Shown: positions 34,425 through 46,222, counted from the stretch's first letter. The stretch is 64,000 nucleotides of DNA from Vibrio caribbeanicus ATCC BAA-2122 (GCF_000165125.1 NZ_AEIU01000081.1:19553-83552); one strand, 5' to 3'. Notes: generated by a model from the sequence alone, not told the origin. Numbers and translations are program-made.

Positions 34425-35303
34425 TTATAGATTGTTCATCATTCTTGGAATGGTGTCATCACTGCGCAGTGTCATAACCTCACACCCAGTTTTAGTAACT
34501 AACACCGTGTGTTCATATTGCGCTGATTTTTTACCGTCACCAGTGTAAACCGTCCAATCGTCTTCAGCGTCAACCGTTACACCAAATTTACCCGCATTGA
34601 TCATCGGCTCTATGGTAAAACACATACCTTCTTTCAAGACGCGGCGATCGCTGTTTTTATAGTGAACAATTTGTGGTTCTTCATGGAATTCATTACCGAT
34701 GCCGTGACCACAAAAATCTTTAACAATTGAAAACTTATTACGAGGGTTTTTCTTGTTATTGTCTTTAATGTATTTTTCTATTGCTGTGCCTATGTCGCCG
34801 ACTGTTGCGCCAGGTTTGACTTTGCGCATTCCAATATATAGGGCTTCTTGAGTAACCATACACAAACGTTTGTCGGCAGGGGATACATCTCCAACCAAAA
34901 ACATCTTTGAGGTATCACCGTGGTATCCTTTCGGGCGAGAGGAGAGATCGGCATCTTTATCATCTGGGATGATAACCGTGATATCGACATTAATAATATC
35001 ACCGCTTTTTAAAACAGCTGGCTTTAACTGGCCATTGCTGCCGATTTCATCTTCAGAAGCAGGCACTCCGTGACATACGATGTGATTAATCGATGTGCAG
35101 ATGGACTTTGGAAAACCATGATAGTCGAGAGGTGCAGAGTATGCGCCTTTCTCTAAGCCATATTCATGGCAAATTTGATTCAGTTCATCGGTTGTTACCC
35201 CTTCCTTGATGTGGGGCTCAATCATTTCGAGAATTTCAGCGGCTAAAGCGCCAGCAATTCGCATACGTTCAACTTCTTCAGCTGTTTTGATTTTGATTGA
35301 CAT
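34425..35303 (-). CDS. map: Map, methionine aminopeptidase (type I)
   Basis: 292 residues, about 28 longer than E. coli Map through extra loops and a C-terminal tail. It removes the initiator methionine from new proteins. The five metal ligands fall in the expected segments: Asp in VDITVI, Asp in HGDTSKMF, His in DFCGHGIGNEFHE, Glu in FTIEPMIN, and Glu in QYEHTVLV. It is divergent from rpsB, as in many gammaproteobacteria. A 32-base mini-repeat lies 27 bases upstream of its start. Confidence 0.95.
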   Translation of the reverse strand: MSIKIKTAEEVERMRIAGALAAEILEMIEPHIKEGVTTDELNQICHEYGLEKGAYSAPLDYHGFPKSICTSINHIVCHGVPASEDEIGSNGQLKPAVLKSGDIINVDITVIIPDDKDADLSSRPKGYHGDTSKMFLVGDVSPADKRLCMVTQEALYIGMRKVKPGATVGDIGTAIEKYIKDNNKKNPRNKFSIVKDFCGHGIGNEFHEEPQIVHYKNSDRRVLKEGMCFTIEPMINAGKFGVTVDAEDDWTVYTGDGKKSAQYEHTVLVTKTGCEVMTLRSDDTIPRMMNNL

Positions 35304-35329
35304 GGGTTTCTCTATTTAATTCTGGAGAA

Positions 35330-35361
35330 TATACCCAGCATCTTGAGGCGACTTGGGTATA
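35330..35361. repeat. Minimal copy of the intergenic repeat (both ends only)
   Basis: TATACCCAGCATCTTGAGG followed by CGACTTGGGTATA. The 8-base arms TATACCCA and TGGGTATA are perfect inverted repeats, so the transcript would form a hairpin. It looks like a deletion product that kept only the two termini, and it falls in the upstream region of map. Confidence 0.8.
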
Positions 35362-35504
35362 ACCTGTTGCAAATGCACTTATTCTATCAGGAAGCAATGA
35401 TGATGAGAATGTTTACGCGACTTCTATTCTGACATGACGAAACCAGCAATCCACTTCTTATCGAGGTGGAAGTATTTTTTTCTAGCCAAAAGCAGGCTTT
35501 CTAT

Positions 35505-35512
35505 GGTATAAA
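35505..35512 (+). promoter_or_regulatory. Extended -10 promoter of rpsB-tsf
   Basis: TGGTATAAA (an extended -10, TGn-TATAAA) is followed by a GC-rich discriminator GCGCGCC, typical of promoters under stringent control for ribosomal genes. No good -35 is seen 17 bases upstream. Confidence 0.5.
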
Positions 35513-35618
35513 GCGCGCCTGAATAGTGGTCAGTTTTCTCTGCTTTAAACCTATAAAGTCTGCGAAGCTTGCTACATTCTAAATACTATATTTTTAAATC
35601 ACACACATTTCGACACAT

Positions 35619-35692
35619 ATTCCGGGGTGCCAATGAAAAATTGGTCGGAATTATGGGGAATGTGGAGGCCTAACCCCATAGAGGAATTTAAA
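35619..35692 (+). promoter_or_regulatory. rpsB leader RNA (S2 autoregulation candidate)
   Basis: Two clear hairpins lie immediately before rpsB. The first is ATTCCG/CGGAAT with an inner CCAAT-GAAAA-ATTGG stem (35619-35651). The second is TATGGGG (35652-35658) with CCCCATA (35674-35680), directly followed by the GAGGA ribosome binding site. Leaders of this type bind ribosomal protein S2 in gammaproteobacteria and repress rpsB-tsf translation. Confidence 0.65.
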
Positions 35693-36421
35693 ATGGCAAC
35701 TGTATCAATGCGCGATATGCTTAAAGCTGGTGTTCACTTCGGTCACCAGACTCGTTACTGGAACCCAAAAATGAAGCCATTCATCTTTGGCGCTCGTAAT
35801 CGAGTTCATATCATTAACCTGGAAAAAACTGTACCTATGTTCAACGAAGCTCTAGCAGATCTTGCTAAAGTTGGTGAGAAAAAAGGTAAAGTACTTTTCG
35901 TAGGTACTAAACGCGCTGCATCTGAAGCTGTTAAAGAAGCTGCAATCGCGAGCAACCAGTACTACGTAAACAACCGCTGGTTGGGCGGTATGCTTACAAA
36001 CTACAAAACGGTTCGCCAGTCTATCAAACGTCTAAAAGAGCTTGAAGGTCAATCTCAAGACGGTACGTTTGACAAGCTAACTAAGAAAGAAGCTCTAATG
36101 CGTACTCGCGAAATGGAGAAGCTAGAGAAATCTCTTGGTGGTATCAAAGATATGGGCGGATTGCCTGATGCTCTATTCGTAATCGATGCTGATCACGAGC
36201 ACATCGCGATTAAAGAAGCGAACAACCTAGGTATTCCAGTATACGCAGTGGTAGATACAAACTCTAACCCAGACGGCGTTGACTACATTATCCCAGGTAA
36301 CGATGATGCTATCCGTGCAGTACAGCTTTACCTAAACGCTGCAGCTGCATCAGTGACAGAAGGTCGTAACAAAGACGTTGCAGAAGCTGCTGAAAAAGAC
36401 GGTTTCGTAGAAACTGAGTAA
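35693..36421 (+). CDS. rpsB: RpsB, ribosomal protein S2
   Basis: 242 residues from ATG 35693 (GAGGA upstream); the upstream part of the open frame belongs to the structured leader. S2 is a 30S subunit protein. It begins [20 protein letters not shown] and has the conserved [14 protein letters not shown] and [13 protein letters not shown]. First gene of rpsB-tsf. Confidence 0.97.
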   Translation: MATVSMRDMLKAGVHFGHQTRYWNPKMKPFIFGARNRVHIINLEKTVPMFNEALADLAKVGEKKGKVLFVGTKRAASEAVKEAAIASNQYYVNNRWLGGMLTNYKTVRQSIKRLKELEGQSQDGTFDKLTKKEALMRTREMEKLEKSLGGIKDMGGLPDALFVIDADHEHIAIKEANNLGIPVYAVVDTNSNPDGVDYIIPGNDDAIRAVQLYLNAAAASVTEGRNKDVAEAAEKDGFVETE

Positions 36422-36490
36422 TAGTCGCTCCTAGTCACACTTAGCATCTTGTGTAATCTGATTATTACACAGACTAAGTTATAGTTATCA

Positions 36491-36520
36491 GCAGGGGCCG
36501 TATAAAAGGGCCCCTGTTTC
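36491..36520 (+). terminator. Intercistronic terminator/attenuator between rpsB and tsf
   Basis: CAGGGGCC (36492-36499) pairs with GGCCCCTG (36509-36516), followed by TTTCTT. In the rpsB-tsf gap such a structure would reduce tsf transcription relative to rpsB. Confidence 0.6.
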
Positions 36521-36553
36521 TTATCAAATTCAGAATCAACCGAGGAATAGAGA

Positions 36554-37396
36554 ATGGCTGTTACTGCTGCTCTAGTTAAAGAACTGCGCGAACGTACTGG
36601 CGCAGGTATGATGGAATGTAAAAAAGCGCTAGTTGAAGCGAATGCTGACATTGAACTAGCGATTGAAAACATGCGCAAATCTGGTGCAGCAAAAGCTGCT
36701 AAGAAAGCGGGCAATGTTGCAGCTGAAGGCGCGATCATCATTAAAGAAGAAAATGGTGTTGCTGTACTTCTTGAAGTTAACTGTCAAACTGACTTCGTTG
36801 CTAAAGATGGTAACTTTACTGCGTTCGCAGAAAAAGTAGCGGCAGAAGCTCTTACTTCTAAAGCAACCGTTGAAGCACTTGTTGACCAATTTGAAGAAGA
36901 GCGTGTTGCTCTTGTGGCAAAAATTGGCGAAAACATCAACATCCGTCGAGTTGCTTACATTGAAGGTGCAGCAATTGCTTCTTACCGTCATGGTGAGAAA
37001 ATTGGTGTTGTTGTTGCTGGTGAAGGTGATGCTGAAACACTTAAGCACGTTGCAATGCACGTTGCAGCTTCTAAGCCAGAGTACGTTAACCCAGAAGATG
37101 TACCTGCTGACGTAGTTGCAAAAGAGAAAGAAGTTCAAGTTGAAATTGCTATGAACGAAGGTAAACCTGCAGAAATCGCTGAGAAGATGGTTGTTGGCCG
37201 TATGAAGAAATTCACAGGCGAAATCTCTCTGACAGGTCAAGCGTTCATCATGGAGCCAAAGAAAACTGTTGGCGAAATGCTTAAAGAGAAGAGCGTATCA
37301 GTTGCTAACTTTGTTCGCCTAGAAGTGGGTGAAGGCATCGAAAAAGCAGCAGAGATGAGCTTTGCTGAAGAAGTTGCTGCTGCTCAGAAAGGTTAA
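36554..37396 (+). CDS. tsf: Tsf, elongation factor Ts
   Basis: 280 residues. It is the guanine nucleotide exchange factor for EF-Tu. Signatures: [21 protein letters not shown] (residues about 9-29) and [20 protein letters not shown], then [11 protein letters not shown]. Follows rpsB by 132 bases. Confidence 0.97.
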   Translation: MAVTAALVKELRERTGAGMMECKKALVEANADIELAIENMRKSGAAKAAKKAGNVAAEGAIIIKEENGVAVLLEVNCQTDFVAKDGNFTAFAEKVAAEALTSKATVEALVDQFEEERVALVAKIGENINIRRVAYIEGAAIASYRHGEKIGVVVAGEGDAETLKHVAMHVAASKPEYVNPEDVPADVVAKEKEVQVEIAMNEGKPAEIAEKMVVGRMKKFTGEISLTGQAFIMEPKKTVGEMLKEKSVSVANFVRLEVGEGIEKAAEMSFAEEVAAAQKG

Positions 37397-37420
37397 CCTT
37401 TAGAGTTATGCACAAAGTTT

Positions 37421-37449
37421 AGACCGTAGCCAAGGCTGCGGTCTTTTTA
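37421..37449 (+). terminator. Terminator after tsf
   Basis: AGACCGTAGCC, a 2-base loop, GGCTGCGGTCT and a T-run: a strong terminator ending rpsB-tsf before pyrH. Confidence 0.85.
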
Positions 37450-37544
37450 TGACTATAGTAATGAACCGTTAGCCGTCATGGATAAGAATTTTCGAGTCCT
37501 TATCCATGACTGTTAATAAAACTCTCTTTTGGAAGGTAAACTCC

Positions 37545-38276
37545 ATGACAACTAACCCTAAACCAGCCTATCAACGTATTCTATTAAAACTCAGTGGTGA
37601 AGCACTACAAGGTGAAGAAGGTTTCGGTATTGACCCTGCAATCTTAGATCGCATGGCACAAGAGGTGAAGGAACTGGTTGAACTCGGTGTTCAAGTTGGT
37701 GTCGTTATCGGTGGTGGTAACTTGTTCCGTGGTGCAGGCCTTGCTGAGGCTGGTATGAACCGTGTGGTTGGCGATCATATGGGTATGCTGGCTACAGTAA
37801 TGAATGGCCTGGCGATGCGAGATGCGCTACATAGAGCTTATGTTAACGCTCGTGTTATGTCTGCAATACCTCTTAAAGGGGTTTGTGATGATTATAACTG
37901 GGCTGATGCTATACGTGAGCTTCGCCAAGGTCGAGTTGTCATTTTCTCTGCGGGAACCGGTAACCCATTTTTTACTACGGATTCTGCAGCTTGTCTCCGC
38001 GGAATTGAGATAGAAGCCGATGTGGTTCTAAAAGCAACAAAAGTAGATGGTGTATTTACCGCTGACCCAGTAGCAAACCCAGACGCAGAACTGTATGATA
38101 AGCTGTCGTTCAATGCTGTTCTTGAAAAAGAGCTCAAGGTTATGGACTTAGCTGCGTTTACTTTGGCGCGTGACCACAAAATGCCAATTCGCGTGTTCAA
38201 TATGAATAAACCAGGTGCATTACGTCGCGTGGTAATGGGCGAAGAAGAAGGTACGCTAATCAGCGACGCAGAGTAA
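37545..38276 (+). CDS. pyrH: PyrH, UMP kinase
   Basis: 243 residues from ATG 37545, with GGAAGG 9 bases upstream; the frame is open back to a GTG-type codon at 37506. It phosphorylates UMP to UDP. It is an amino-acid-kinase fold enzyme, with [23 protein letters not shown] and [16 protein letters not shown]. It is followed by frr. Confidence 0.96.
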   Translation: MTTNPKPAYQRILLKLSGEALQGEEGFGIDPAILDRMAQEVKELVELGVQVGVVIGGGNLFRGAGLAEAGMNRVVGDHMGMLATVMNGLAMRDALHRAYVNARVMSAIPLKGVCDDYNWADAIRELRQGRVVIFSAGTGNPFFTTDSAACLRGIEIEADVVLKATKVDGVFTADPVANPDAELYDKLSFNAVLEKELKVMDLAAFTLARDHKMPIRVFNMNKPGALRRVVMGEEEGTLISDAE

Positions 38277-38372
38277 TTCCAACCTACCGTAGCATGACGT
38301 TTGCAACGGTATTGCATCTTGAAGACCCTCAAGGGCTTTCTTCAAGAAAGGTATATATATTAAGGTGATATT

Positions 38373-38930
38373 GTGATTAACGAAATCAAACAAGACGCTC
38401 AAGAGCGTATGGAAAAAAGCGTAGAAGCGCTGAAAAACAACCTTTCTAAAGTAAGAACAGGGCGAGCGCATCCAAGCTTACTGTCTGGTATTTCAGTTGA
38501 GTACTATGGGGCTCCGACTCCTTTAAATCAGGTAGCAAACGTCGTTGCAGAAGATGCGCGTACATTGGCTATTACAGTATTTGATAAAGAGCTGACTCAA
38601 AAAGTTGAGAAAGCGATTATGATGTCTGATCTGGGGCTAAACCCAATGTCTGCGGGTACTATTATTCGTGTACCACTTCCACCATTGACAGAAGAACGTC
38701 GTAAAGACCTAGTGAAGATCGTTAGAGGTGAAGCTGAGGGTGGGCGTGTTGCTATCCGCAATATTCGTCGTGATGCTAATGGCGATTTAAAAGCACTCCT
38801 AAAAGAGAAAGAAATCTCAGAAGATGAAGATCGTAAAGGTCAAGATGAGATTCAAAAGTTGACTGATGCTGCTGTTAAACAAGTTGATGAAGTTTTAGCA
38901 GCGAAAGAAAAAGAGTTGATGGAAGTCTAA
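38373..38930 (+). CDS. frr: Frr, ribosome recycling factor
   Basis: 185 residues with a GTG start preceded by AAGGTGAT. With EF-G it splits post-termination ribosomes. Conserved [10 protein letters not shown] and ADVARTL-like ([14 protein letters not shown]) and [15 protein letters not shown] are present. A strong terminator follows. Confidence 0.96.
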   Translation: MINEIKQDAQERMEKSVEALKNNLSKVRTGRAHPSLLSGISVEYYGAPTPLNQVANVVAEDARTLAITVFDKELTQKVEKAIMMSDLGLNPMSAGTIIRVPLPPLTEERRKDLVKIVRGEAEGGRVAIRNIRRDANGDLKALLKEKEISEDEDRKGQDEIQKLTDAAVKQVDEVLAAKEKELMEV

Positions 38931-38950
38931 AATTCCAGAATCTTTTAATT

Positions 38951-38988
38951 AAAAAGGCGCTGTACTCGCAGTACAGCGCCTTTTTATG
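38951..38988 (+). terminator. Terminator after frr
   Basis: A perfect 15-bp stem (38951-38965 with 38971-38985), a 5-base loop and TTTTT. One of the strongest in the window. Confidence 0.9.
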
Positions 38989-39026
38989 CTAGTCTCTACC
39001 TCTTGCAGATTCTCAAATTAATTCTT

Positions 39027-39782
39027 ATGCATAGCGTACAACTCTCACCAGACTTACTTCCCAAACACATTGCTATTATTATGGACGGTAACGGACGTTG
39101 GGCGAAAGCTCAAGGGAAGTCTCGTGTTTTTGGCCATCGCAAAGGTGTTAGCGCGGTACGAAAAACTATTACGATGTCCGCAAAGCTTGGTATCAAAGCA
39201 TTGACACTTTTCGCCTTTAGTAGCGAGAACTGGCAAAGACCAGTGGAAGAGGTTGGTGTTTTGATGGAACTGTTTATTTCAGTTTTATCAACCGAAATTA
39301 AAAAGCTACACAAGAATAATATTAGATTGTGTATTGTCGGTGATATCTCTCGTTTTAGTAAAAGCCTCCAGTCTAAAATTCTTCATGCCGAAAATTTAAC
39401 GAGAAATAATGATGGCTTGGTGGTAAACATTGCTGCTAACTACGGTGGACGATGGGACATCACTCAAGCGGTAAAAAATATTACTGAAAAAGTCGAAAAC
39501 GGAAGTATGAAGAGTGAAGATATTAGTGAAGAATTGATCCAATCTCATCTCACTATGGCTGACCTTCCTGAAGTCGATCTTATGATTAGAACCAGCGGAG
39601 AATGTCGTATCAGTAACTTTATGCTTTGGCAAATGGCTTATGCTGAAATGTATTTTACTCCTATTTTTTGGCCAGATTTTAATGAAGATTGTTTGGTTGA
39701 GGCGATTGATTGGTACCTTAACCGTGAGCGCCGCTTCGGTTGTACTAGCGAACAGATAACAACAACGACTGTAAGTCAATAA
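39027..39782 (+). CDS. uppS: UppS, undecaprenyl diphosphate synthase
   Basis: 251 residues from ATG 39027; a TTG at 39003 would add eight residues. It is a cis-prenyltransferase that makes the C55 lipid carrier for cell-wall and O-antigen synthesis. Landmarks: [18 protein letters not shown] (Asp for Mg), [14 protein letters not shown], and near the C-terminus [19 protein letters not shown], where most relatives have GGExRxSNF. No strong ribosome binding site is visible. cdsA follows 11 bases after the stop. Confidence 0.94.
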   Translation: MHSVQLSPDLLPKHIAIIMDGNGRWAKAQGKSRVFGHRKGVSAVRKTITMSAKLGIKALTLFAFSSENWQRPVEEVGVLMELFISVLSTEIKKLHKNNIRLCIVGDISRFSKSLQSKILHAENLTRNNDGLVVNIAANYGGRWDITQAVKNITEKVENGSMKSEDISEELIQSHLTMADLPEVDLMIRTSGECRISNFMLWQMAYAEMYFTPIFWPDFNEDCLVEAIDWYLNRERRFGCTSEQITTTTVSQ

Positions 39783-39793
39783 AGGAAAAACGT

Positions 39794-40636
39794 TTGAAAT
39801 TAAGAATAATAACGGCATTAATTCTCGCGCCTTTGGTTATATTGGGAATTTTCAAACTTTCCCTATCCGCATTTATGGTAGCGCTTGCCTTTATCACTCT
39901 TTTGGGGTTCTGGGAATGGACCCAGTTTGTTGGAGGTCCATCTAGAATGGTTGGGCTAATTCCGGGCTTGGCTGTCTCAATCTCTTCTGTTTTGTTTGTT
40001 CCTTTTGATGTGTTGAGCCTAAATACGGTTACCTTTCCCCATATTGTTATCCTTTCGCTTGGTTTTATATGGTGGTTGTTTGCCAGCTTTCTTGCTGTGA
40101 CTTACCCAAGAACAGCGGTCACTTGGAGTGAGTCCAAAGTGTTTCCCCATCTATTCGGGCTACTAACATTACTTCCTTTCTTCTGGAGTGTTGTTCTATT
40201 GCGGGCTGAAGGAATAGAGACTTCACCGTATCATGGAGCAAAACTGGTACTTTATGTGTGCTTAATCGTATGGGCTGCTGATAGTGGGGCTTACTTCGTG
40301 GGTAAAGCGATAGGTCAGCGTAAGATGGCACCAAATGTGAGTCCAAATAAAACATTAGAAGGGTTATTCGGAGGGATCGTCACAGCCATCATTGTAGGGT
40401 GGGCTGCGGCACACTGGTTTAATCTTAAATTTAGTAGTGATGGACTAATGATAGTTATCACTCTAGTTACCGTGGTAATCTCAGTGCTGGGTGATTTGGT
40501 TGAAAGCATGTTTAAGCGTGCATCTGGTATTAAAGACAGTAGTAATATTATCCCTGGGCATGGTGGTGTTCTCGATCGTGTTGATAGTTTGACCGCGGCA
40601 TTTCCTGTTTTTGCCTTCTTATATTTTGTTCTTTAG
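39794..40636 (+). CDS. cdsA: CdsA, phosphatidate cytidylyltransferase
   Basis: 280 residues, inner membrane, about 7-8 hydrophobic segments. It makes CDP-diacylglycerol for phospholipid synthesis. The TTG start at 39794 is supported by AGGAAAA 6-10 bases upstream and by the [17 protein letters not shown]-terminus. The family signature near the C-terminus is [29 protein letters not shown]. Confidence 0.93.
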   Translation: MKLRIITALILAPLVILGIFKLSLSAFMVALAFITLLGFWEWTQFVGGPSRMVGLIPGLAVSISSVLFVPFDVLSLNTVTFPHIVILSLGFIWWLFASFLAVTYPRTAVTWSESKVFPHLFGLLTLLPFFWSVVLLRAEGIETSPYHGAKLVLYVCLIVWAADSGAYFVGKAIGQRKMAPNVSPNKTLEGLFGGIVTAIIVGWAAAHWFNLKFSSDGLMIVITLVTVVISVLGDLVESMFKRASGIKDSSNIIPGHGGVLDRVDSLTAAFPVFAFLYFVL

Positions 40637-40677
40637 CGACGTGCTTGGTAACAAAATTAAAATATTGGTATTGTAGA

Positions 40678-41886
40678 ATGTGTAAGTTAACAATTTTGGG
40701 TGCGACGGGCTCTATCGGGGCAAGCACACTCAAAGTATTAGTCAATAACCCTGAAAAGTATGAAGTGTTCGCCTTAGTTGCTGGTCAAAATGCGCTAAAA
40801 ATGGCTGAACTTTGTCGGGTGTGGCGTCCTGAATATGCGGTAATGGCTGATGAATCTTCAGCGAAGCAATTAAAAGAGCTTTTGGGCTCAAACTCTGACC
40901 AGATCAAGATTATGCACGGCGTTGATGCTATGTGTCATGTATCTTCTGCTCATGAAGTCGATGTTGTTATGGCTGCTATCGTCGGCGCAGCTGGATTATT
41001 ACCAACGATGGCTGCTGTTAAAGCGGGTAAGAAGGTATTGCTCGCGAATAAAGAGTCTTTAGTTATGTCTGGGCGTTTATTCATCGACGAAGCAAAGCAG
41101 AGTGGCGCTCAGATACTGCCAGTTGATAGCGAGCATAATGCGATATTCCAGTGTCTCCCTAATGAAGTACAGACTAGCTTAGGGCACTGTCAATTATCAG
41201 AGTATGGTATATCGAATATTTTATTGACAGGCTCTGGTGGCCCGTTTTTAAATTCTGAGATATCTACATTAGCAAGCGTTACGCCGCAGCAAGCCATTGC
41301 TCATCCTAATTGGTCGATGGGACCGAAAGTTTCAGTAGACTCTGCAACCATGATGAATAAAGGCCTGGAGTACATTGAAGCAAGATGGCTCTTCAATACG
41401 ACGCCGGAGCAATTGAAAGTCATTATACACCCGCAATCGATCATACATTCAATGGTTCAATACGTTGATGGTTCAGTGATCGCGCAGATGGGGGAACCAG
41501 ATATGGCTACCCCGATTGCTTGCGCCTTGTCTTATCCTTCTCGTGTCAATGCAGGTGTGAAAGCGCTCGATTTTTCGACGATTGGTAGTTTGAATTTCTT
41601 ACAGCCCGATTATGCACGATACCCTTGTTTGAAGCTTGCGATAGATGCCTGTTTTGAAGGTCAACATGCGACCACGGCACTCAATGCAGCGAATGAAATC
41701 GCGGTAGAGGCATTCTTAAATTCAAAATTGAGATTTACAGATATTGCAAGGGTAAATGATGCTGTCGTCGCTAAAATTAGTGCTCATTACAATGAGTCTA
41801 ACTGTTCAGACCTAGAGAGTTTGTTAGAGATTGATAAAATGTCTAGGGCCATGACCGAAGCCTTGATGAGGGAATATAAAAAATGA
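40678..41886 (+). CDS. ispC: IspC (Dxr), DXP reductoisomerase
   Basis: 402 residues from ATG 40678, giving [20 protein letters not shown]; the frame runs back to 40645. It converts 1-deoxy-xylulose 5-phosphate with NADPH to MEP, the first committed step of the non-mevalonate isoprenoid path that feeds UppS. NADPH site GATGSIG at the N-terminus; metal site [12 protein letters not shown]; active-site loop [21 protein letters not shown]. The stop overlaps the rseP start (ATGA). Confidence 0.95.
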   Translation: MCKLTILGATGSIGASTLKVLVNNPEKYEVFALVAGQNALKMAELCRVWRPEYAVMADESSAKQLKELLGSNSDQIKIMHGVDAMCHVSSAHEVDVVMAAIVGAAGLLPTMAAVKAGKKVLLANKESLVMSGRLFIDEAKQSGAQILPVDSEHNAIFQCLPNEVQTSLGHCQLSEYGISNILLTGSGGPFLNSEISTLASVTPQQAIAHPNWSMGPKVSVDSATMMNKGLEYIEARWLFNTTPEQLKVIIHPQSIIHSMVQYVDGSVIAQMGEPDMATPIACALSYPSRVNAGVKALDFSTIGSLNFLQPDYARYPCLKLAIDACFEGQHATTALNAANEIAVEAFLNSKLRFTDIARVNDAVVAKISAHYNESNCSDLESLLEIDKMSRAMTEALMREYKK

Positions 41887-43241
41887 CAGATATTATTTGG
41901 AACCTTGCCTCTTTTCTTGTTGCGTTGGGTATTCTGGTTGCTGTACATGAATATGGTCATTTCTGGGTAGCACGTCGATGCGGTGTAAAGGTTGAAAAAT
42001 TCTCTATTGGATTTGGCAAATCAATTTGGAGTCGGGTAGGAAAAGACGGGACGGAATATAGTTTGTCAATTATTCCTCTCGGGGGCTATGTTAAAATGCT
42101 TGATGGACGCGTCGATGATCTAAGCGATGATGATCGCCCTTTTGCATTTGACCAAAAGCCTCTTTGGCAGAGAAGCTCTATAGTCGCTGCTGGGCCAGCC
42201 TTTAATTTCTTATTTGCTATTTTCGCTTATTGGTTGGTTTTCTTAATCGGTGTGCCTGCTGTTAAGCCCGTTGTCGGTGAAGTTTTTCCTGACTCTATTG
42301 CGGCACAAGCAGGCCTTGAATCAAATATGGAACTAAAAGCAGTTTCAGGTATCAAAACTGCAGATTGGGAATCAGTGAACATGCAGCTTATCTCTCATAT
42401 TGGGGATAAGGCCATGACATTGACTGTGGCTCCGAGTGATAGTATCGGCGTTGAAGAGATTAAGCAGCTCGATCTTGAAAATTGGACCTTTGATCCAGAA
42501 ACAGAGTCTGCAATGAAGTCTCTTGGTTTTGTTCCGTTCAGGCCACAGATTTCGATGACACTAGCAAGTGTTTCTGATTCTGGAGCTGGTGGTAAGGCTG
42601 GTTTAGTCTCGGGAGATACGATAGTAAGTATCGATGATAAAAGTGTGGCGAGCTGGCAACAGATTGTCGACCTTATCCAAGGCAGTCCAGAGAAAGCAAT
42701 GACGATTGAGGTTGAGCGAGATGGAAGATTGACAACCTTATCACTTGTTCCTGATTCGCGAGAGTTAGAAAATGGGAAAATAATCGGATTCGCTGGTATT
42801 GCTCCACAAGTGGGAGAGTGGCCTGATAACTATCGATTTGACCTACAGTTTGGTCCTCTGGAAGCGATTGCTAAAGCATCGGATAAAACAATTCAAGTCA
42901 TCGAGTTGACAATGAGTATGCTGAAAAAACTCATAGTTGGTGATGTCGGTATTAACAACCTTAGCGGGCCTATCTCTATTGCTAAAGGTGCGGGAACGAC
43001 CGCCGACTATGGATTGGTATACTTTTTGGGTTTTCTAGCATTGATAAGTGTGAACCTTGGTATTATTAACCTGGTACCACTCCCAATGCTTGACGGTGGA
43101 CATTTATTATTTTTCGCGATCGAAGCAGTCATCAGACGTCCAGTACCCGAAAAAATTCAGGAAATGGGTTATCGTCTAGGCGGTGCTGTGATTTTTGCCC
43201 TAATGACAGTAGCTATTTTCAATGATTTTGCCCGTTTATAG
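41883..43241 (+). CDS. rseP: RseP, site-2 intramembrane zinc protease
   Basis: 452 residues. It cleaves RseA within the membrane to release sigma-E, and also removes signal-peptide remnants. The zinc motif HEYGH is near residue 22, the second metal motif [12 protein letters not shown] is near the C-terminus, and two PDZ domains lie between (about 120-300). Its start overlaps ispC by four bases. bamA follows, as in E. coli. Confidence 0.95.
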   Translation: MTDIIWNLASFLVALGILVAVHEYGHFWVARRCGVKVEKFSIGFGKSIWSRVGKDGTEYSLSIIPLGGYVKMLDGRVDDLSDDDRPFAFDQKPLWQRSSIVAAGPAFNFLFAIFAYWLVFLIGVPAVKPVVGEVFPDSIAAQAGLESNMELKAVSGIKTADWESVNMQLISHIGDKAMTLTVAPSDSIGVEEIKQLDLENWTFDPETESAMKSLGFVPFRPQISMTLASVSDSGAGGKAGLVSGDTIVSIDDKSVASWQQIVDLIQGSPEKAMTIEVERDGRLTTLSLVPDSRELENGKIIGFAGIAPQVGEWPDNYRFDLQFGPLEAIAKASDKTIQVIELTMSMLKKLIVGDVGINNLSGPISIAKGAGTTADYGLVYFLGFLALISVNLGIINLVPLPMLDGGHLLFFAIEAVIRRPVPEKIQEMGYRLGGAVIFALMTVAIFNDFARL

Positions 43242-43279
43242 ACGAACAAAGTTTGAAGTAAGGAATAATTAGAACATAT

Positions 43280-45691
43280 ATGGCGATGAAAAATATTCTC
43301 TTTTCGACCTTATTGGCGACAAGTGTTAGTGCATATGGAGCTGAGAACTTTGTAGTTCGAGATATTAAAGTTGAGGGTTTACAACGTGTAGCTCTCGGTG
43401 CTGCATTACTTAAAATTCCGCTTCGAATTGGCGACAATGTTGAAAATCAGGATGTATCAAAGATAATTAAATCTTTGTACTCAACAGGTAACTTCGAAGA
43501 TATTAAAGTTCTGAGAGAAGGTGATACGCTGGTTGTTCAGGTTAAGGAAAGGCCTACTATTGCCAGTATTTCTTTTTCTGGTAATAAAGCGATTAAAGAA
43601 GAACAGTTAACGCAAAACTTGGATGCCTCGGGTATACGAGTTGGAGAGGCGCTAGATAGAACGACACTGTCTAATATTGAAAAAGGACTTGAGGACTTTT
43701 ATTACAGTGTTGGTAAGTACAATGCCAGTGTCAAAGCGGTTGTTACGCCACTACCAAGAAACCGTTCTGACCTCAAGTTTGTATTTACTGAAGGTGTCTC
43801 CGCAAAAATTAAACAAATCAATTTCATCGGTAATGATGCCTTTAGTGATGATGAGTTGCGTAAGCGCTTTGATTTGAATGTAGATGTTTCTTGGTGGAAT
43901 TTCTTATCCGATGATAAATATCAAAAGCAAGTTCTTGCTGGTGATTTAGAAACGCTTAAGTCTTACTATCTTGATAGAGGGTATCTCAAGTTTGATCTTA
44001 CCTCGACTCAAGTCGCTATTTCACCCGATAAAAAAGGTGTATACATTACTCTGGGCATTGATGAAGGTCTTCCTTATACCGTAAAGGACGTTAAGTTTAG
44101 AGGCGATTTATTAGGTAAAGATGAAGAGTTCCAGAGGCTGAATACTTTCGCACCGGGCGATGTCTATAATGGGTCAGCAGTGACTTCTCTGGAAGAAAAT
44201 GCCAAGCGTATTCTTGGTGAATCCGGCTATGCCTACCCTAAAGTAAGAACGGTGCCAGAGTTTGATGATGAAAATCAATCGGTGACTTTGGTTGTTAATA
44301 TAGAGTCGGGTAAACGAATATATGTTCGAGACATCCGCTTCGTCGGCAACAACGCAACAAAAGATGAAGTATTAAGGCGTGAAATGCGTCAGATGGAAGG
44401 TACTTGGTTAAATTCAAAATCCATCGAAACAGGCAAAAAGCTCCTCAGTCGTCTCGGCTTTTTTGAAACTGTTGATGTCGATACTGTCAGAGTGCCGGGA
44501 AGTGATGATCAGGTAGACTTAGTTTATCGAGTTAAAGAAGCAAACTCAGGCAGTGTTAACTTCGGAGTTGGCTATGGCACAGAATCAGGTGTCAGTTTCC
44601 AAGTCGGTTTGCAACAGAACAACTTCGCTGGCACGGGAAATCGAGTCGGTATTACTGCGATGACTAATGACTATCAAAAAAATATTAGTCTGGACTACCG
44701 CGATCCTTATTGGAATTTGGACGGTGTCAGCCTTGGCGGAAAAATTTACTATAACCAATTTGAAGCGTCAGATGCAGGTCTGGTTGATTATACCAATGAA
44801 AGTTATGGTACAGATTTAACGTGGGGTTTCCCTTTTGATGAGCTTAACCGCTTCGAATTTGGTGTCGGATATGTTCACAATAATATCGGCAACGTGCCGA
44901 TTTATGACCAAGCTCAATTATTTGCTCAAAGTATTGGTCAAACTGGCAACTCTATTGTGACCAATGATTTTGATATCGAGCTATCTTGGACAAGAAATAA
45001 CCTCAACCGTGGTTATTTTCCAACAGAGGGTAACTACCAACGAGCATCTGCCAAAGTTACTGTTCCTGGCTCAGATGCTCAGTACTATAAACTGCAGTAT
45101 GACGTAAGGCAGTATTTCTCTCTTACTAAAAAGGAAGACTTTGCACTCCTTATGAGAGGACGACTAGCTTATGGTAACGGGTATGGGAATGGTGGTAGTG
45201 GTGGTGATATGCTTCCGTTCTACGAAAACTACTATGCAGGTGGTTTCTCCACACTGCGTGGATTTTCATCAAATAGTATAGGGCCTAGAGCTGTCTACAC
45301 TATGGATATTGACCCCTCTCGTTGTACGACAACCTCATGTAAAAATAAAGCGCCGGATTCAGTGGGCGGAAACGCTATGGCATTGGCAAGTATGGAGTTA
45401 ATTGTACCGACTCCATTTGCATCCGACGAATTGAAAAACCAAATTCGTACGAGTCTCTTTATTGATGCTGCGAGCGTTTGGGATACCGAGTTTAATTATG
45501 ATCCAGATAACTCATCAATTCCAAACTACAGAGATTATTCTGATCCAACTGAATATCGCGCATCTTATGGTGCTGCGTTACAGTGGATATCGCCAATGGG
45601 ACCTCTGGTCTTTTCAATTGCGAAACCGTTAAAGTCATACGCGGGTGATGATGAAGAATTCTTCACCTTTACAATTGGTAAAACCTTCTAA
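43280..45691 (+). CDS. bamA: BamA, outer-membrane protein assembly factor
   Basis: 803 residues. Signal peptide ([21 protein letters not shown]), five POTRA repeats (about residues 23-420, the first starting [14 protein letters not shown]), then a 16-strand barrel with the conserved loop-6 region [19 protein letters not shown] and C-terminal [11 protein letters not shown]. It folds and inserts outer-membrane proteins together with BamBCDE. An ATG two codons later (43286) is an alternative start. skp follows 15 bases downstream. Confidence 0.96.
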   Translation: MAMKNILFSTLLATSVSAYGAENFVVRDIKVEGLQRVALGAALLKIPLRIGDNVENQDVSKIIKSLYSTGNFEDIKVLREGDTLVVQVKERPTIASISFSGNKAIKEEQLTQNLDASGIRVGEALDRTTLSNIEKGLEDFYYSVGKYNASVKAVVTPLPRNRSDLKFVFTEGVSAKIKQINFIGNDAFSDDELRKRFDLNVDVSWWNFLSDDKYQKQVLAGDLETLKSYYLDRGYLKFDLTSTQVAISPDKKGVYITLGIDEGLPYTVKDVKFRGDLLGKDEEFQRLNTFAPGDVYNGSAVTSLEENAKRILGESGYAYPKVRTVPEFDDENQSVTLVVNIESGKRIYVRDIRFVGNNATKDEVLRREMRQMEGTWLNSKSIETGKKLLSRLGFFETVDVDTVRVPGSDDQVDLVYRVKEANSGSVNFGVGYGTESGVSFQVGLQQNNFAGTGNRVGITAMTNDYQKNISLDYRDPYWNLDGVSLGGKIYYNQFEASDAGLVDYTNESYGTDLTWGFPFDELNRFEFGVGYVHNNIGNVPIYDQAQLFAQSIGQTGNSIVTNDFDIELSWTRNNLNRGYFPTEGNYQRASAKVTVPGSDAQYYKLQYDVRQYFSLTKKEDFALLMRGRLAYGNGYGNGGSGGDMLPFYENYYAGGFSTLRGFSSNSIGPRAVYTMDIDPSRCTTTSCKNKAPDSVGGNAMALASMELIVPTPFASDELKNQIRTSLFIDAASVWDTEFNYDPDNSSIPNYRDYSDPTEYRASYGAALQWISPMGPLVFSIAKPLKSYAGDDEEFFTFTIGKTF

Positions 45692-45706
45692 TTAAAGGAT
45701 ATTTCA

Positions 45707-46216
45707 GTGAAAAAAGTAGTGAAAGCAGCTAGCCTTAGCCTTCTTATGATGACCTCGTATGCATTTGCGACGACAACAGAAGCGGCGCAAAAGGTTGGTT
45801 ATGTAAATACAGCACAGGTCTTTCAAGCCCTACCGCAACGTGAAGTTGTTTTGCAAACAATGCAAAAAGAGTTCAAAGAAAAGGCAGATGAACTGAAAAA
45901 ACTTCAATCAGATGCAAGATCTAAGATCGAGAAGTTGCAGCGAGACAAAGAGCTGCTAAGTCAAGATGACATTGAAAAACTACGTATTGATATCGCTAAA
46001 CTTGATAGTGAATACAAGGTAAAAGCTCAAGCATTCGAAAAAGCAACTGCTCGTCGTGAAGCCGAGGAGAAAGCGAAGCTATTTAAGGTCATTCAAGATG
46101 CTGTGAAGAAGGTAGCCGAAAAAGAAGGTTACGATATTGTGGTTGATATTCAGACCATGCAATATGGTAAACCAGAGTTTAATATTTCAGAACAAGTGAT
46201 TCAAAAACTTAAATAA
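45707..46216 (+). CDS. skp: Skp/OmpH periplasmic chaperone
   Basis: 169 residues with a GTG start (AAAGGAT upstream). Signal peptide to about residue 23 (MMTSYAFA), then VGYVNTAQVFQALPQREVV and a long charged helical hairpin (about 45-140), the tentacle arms of the Skp trimer that carry unfolded outer-membrane proteins to BamA. Lies directly between bamA and lpxD. Confidence 0.95.
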   Translation: MKKVVKAASLSLLMMTSYAFATTTEAAQKVGYVNTAQVFQALPQREVVLQTMQKEFKEKADELKKLQSDARSKIEKLQRDKELLSQDDIEKLRIDIAKLDSEYKVKAQAFEKATARREAEEKAKLFKVIQDAVKKVAEKEGYDIVVDIQTMQYGKPEFNISEQVIQKLK

Positions 46217-46222
46217 TTGACT

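Noticed and set aside
36656-37240. 194-residue minus-strand frame inside tsf
   Set aside because: Phe/Asn/Ser-rich composition typical of the antisense of a strongly codon-biased gene; no start context.
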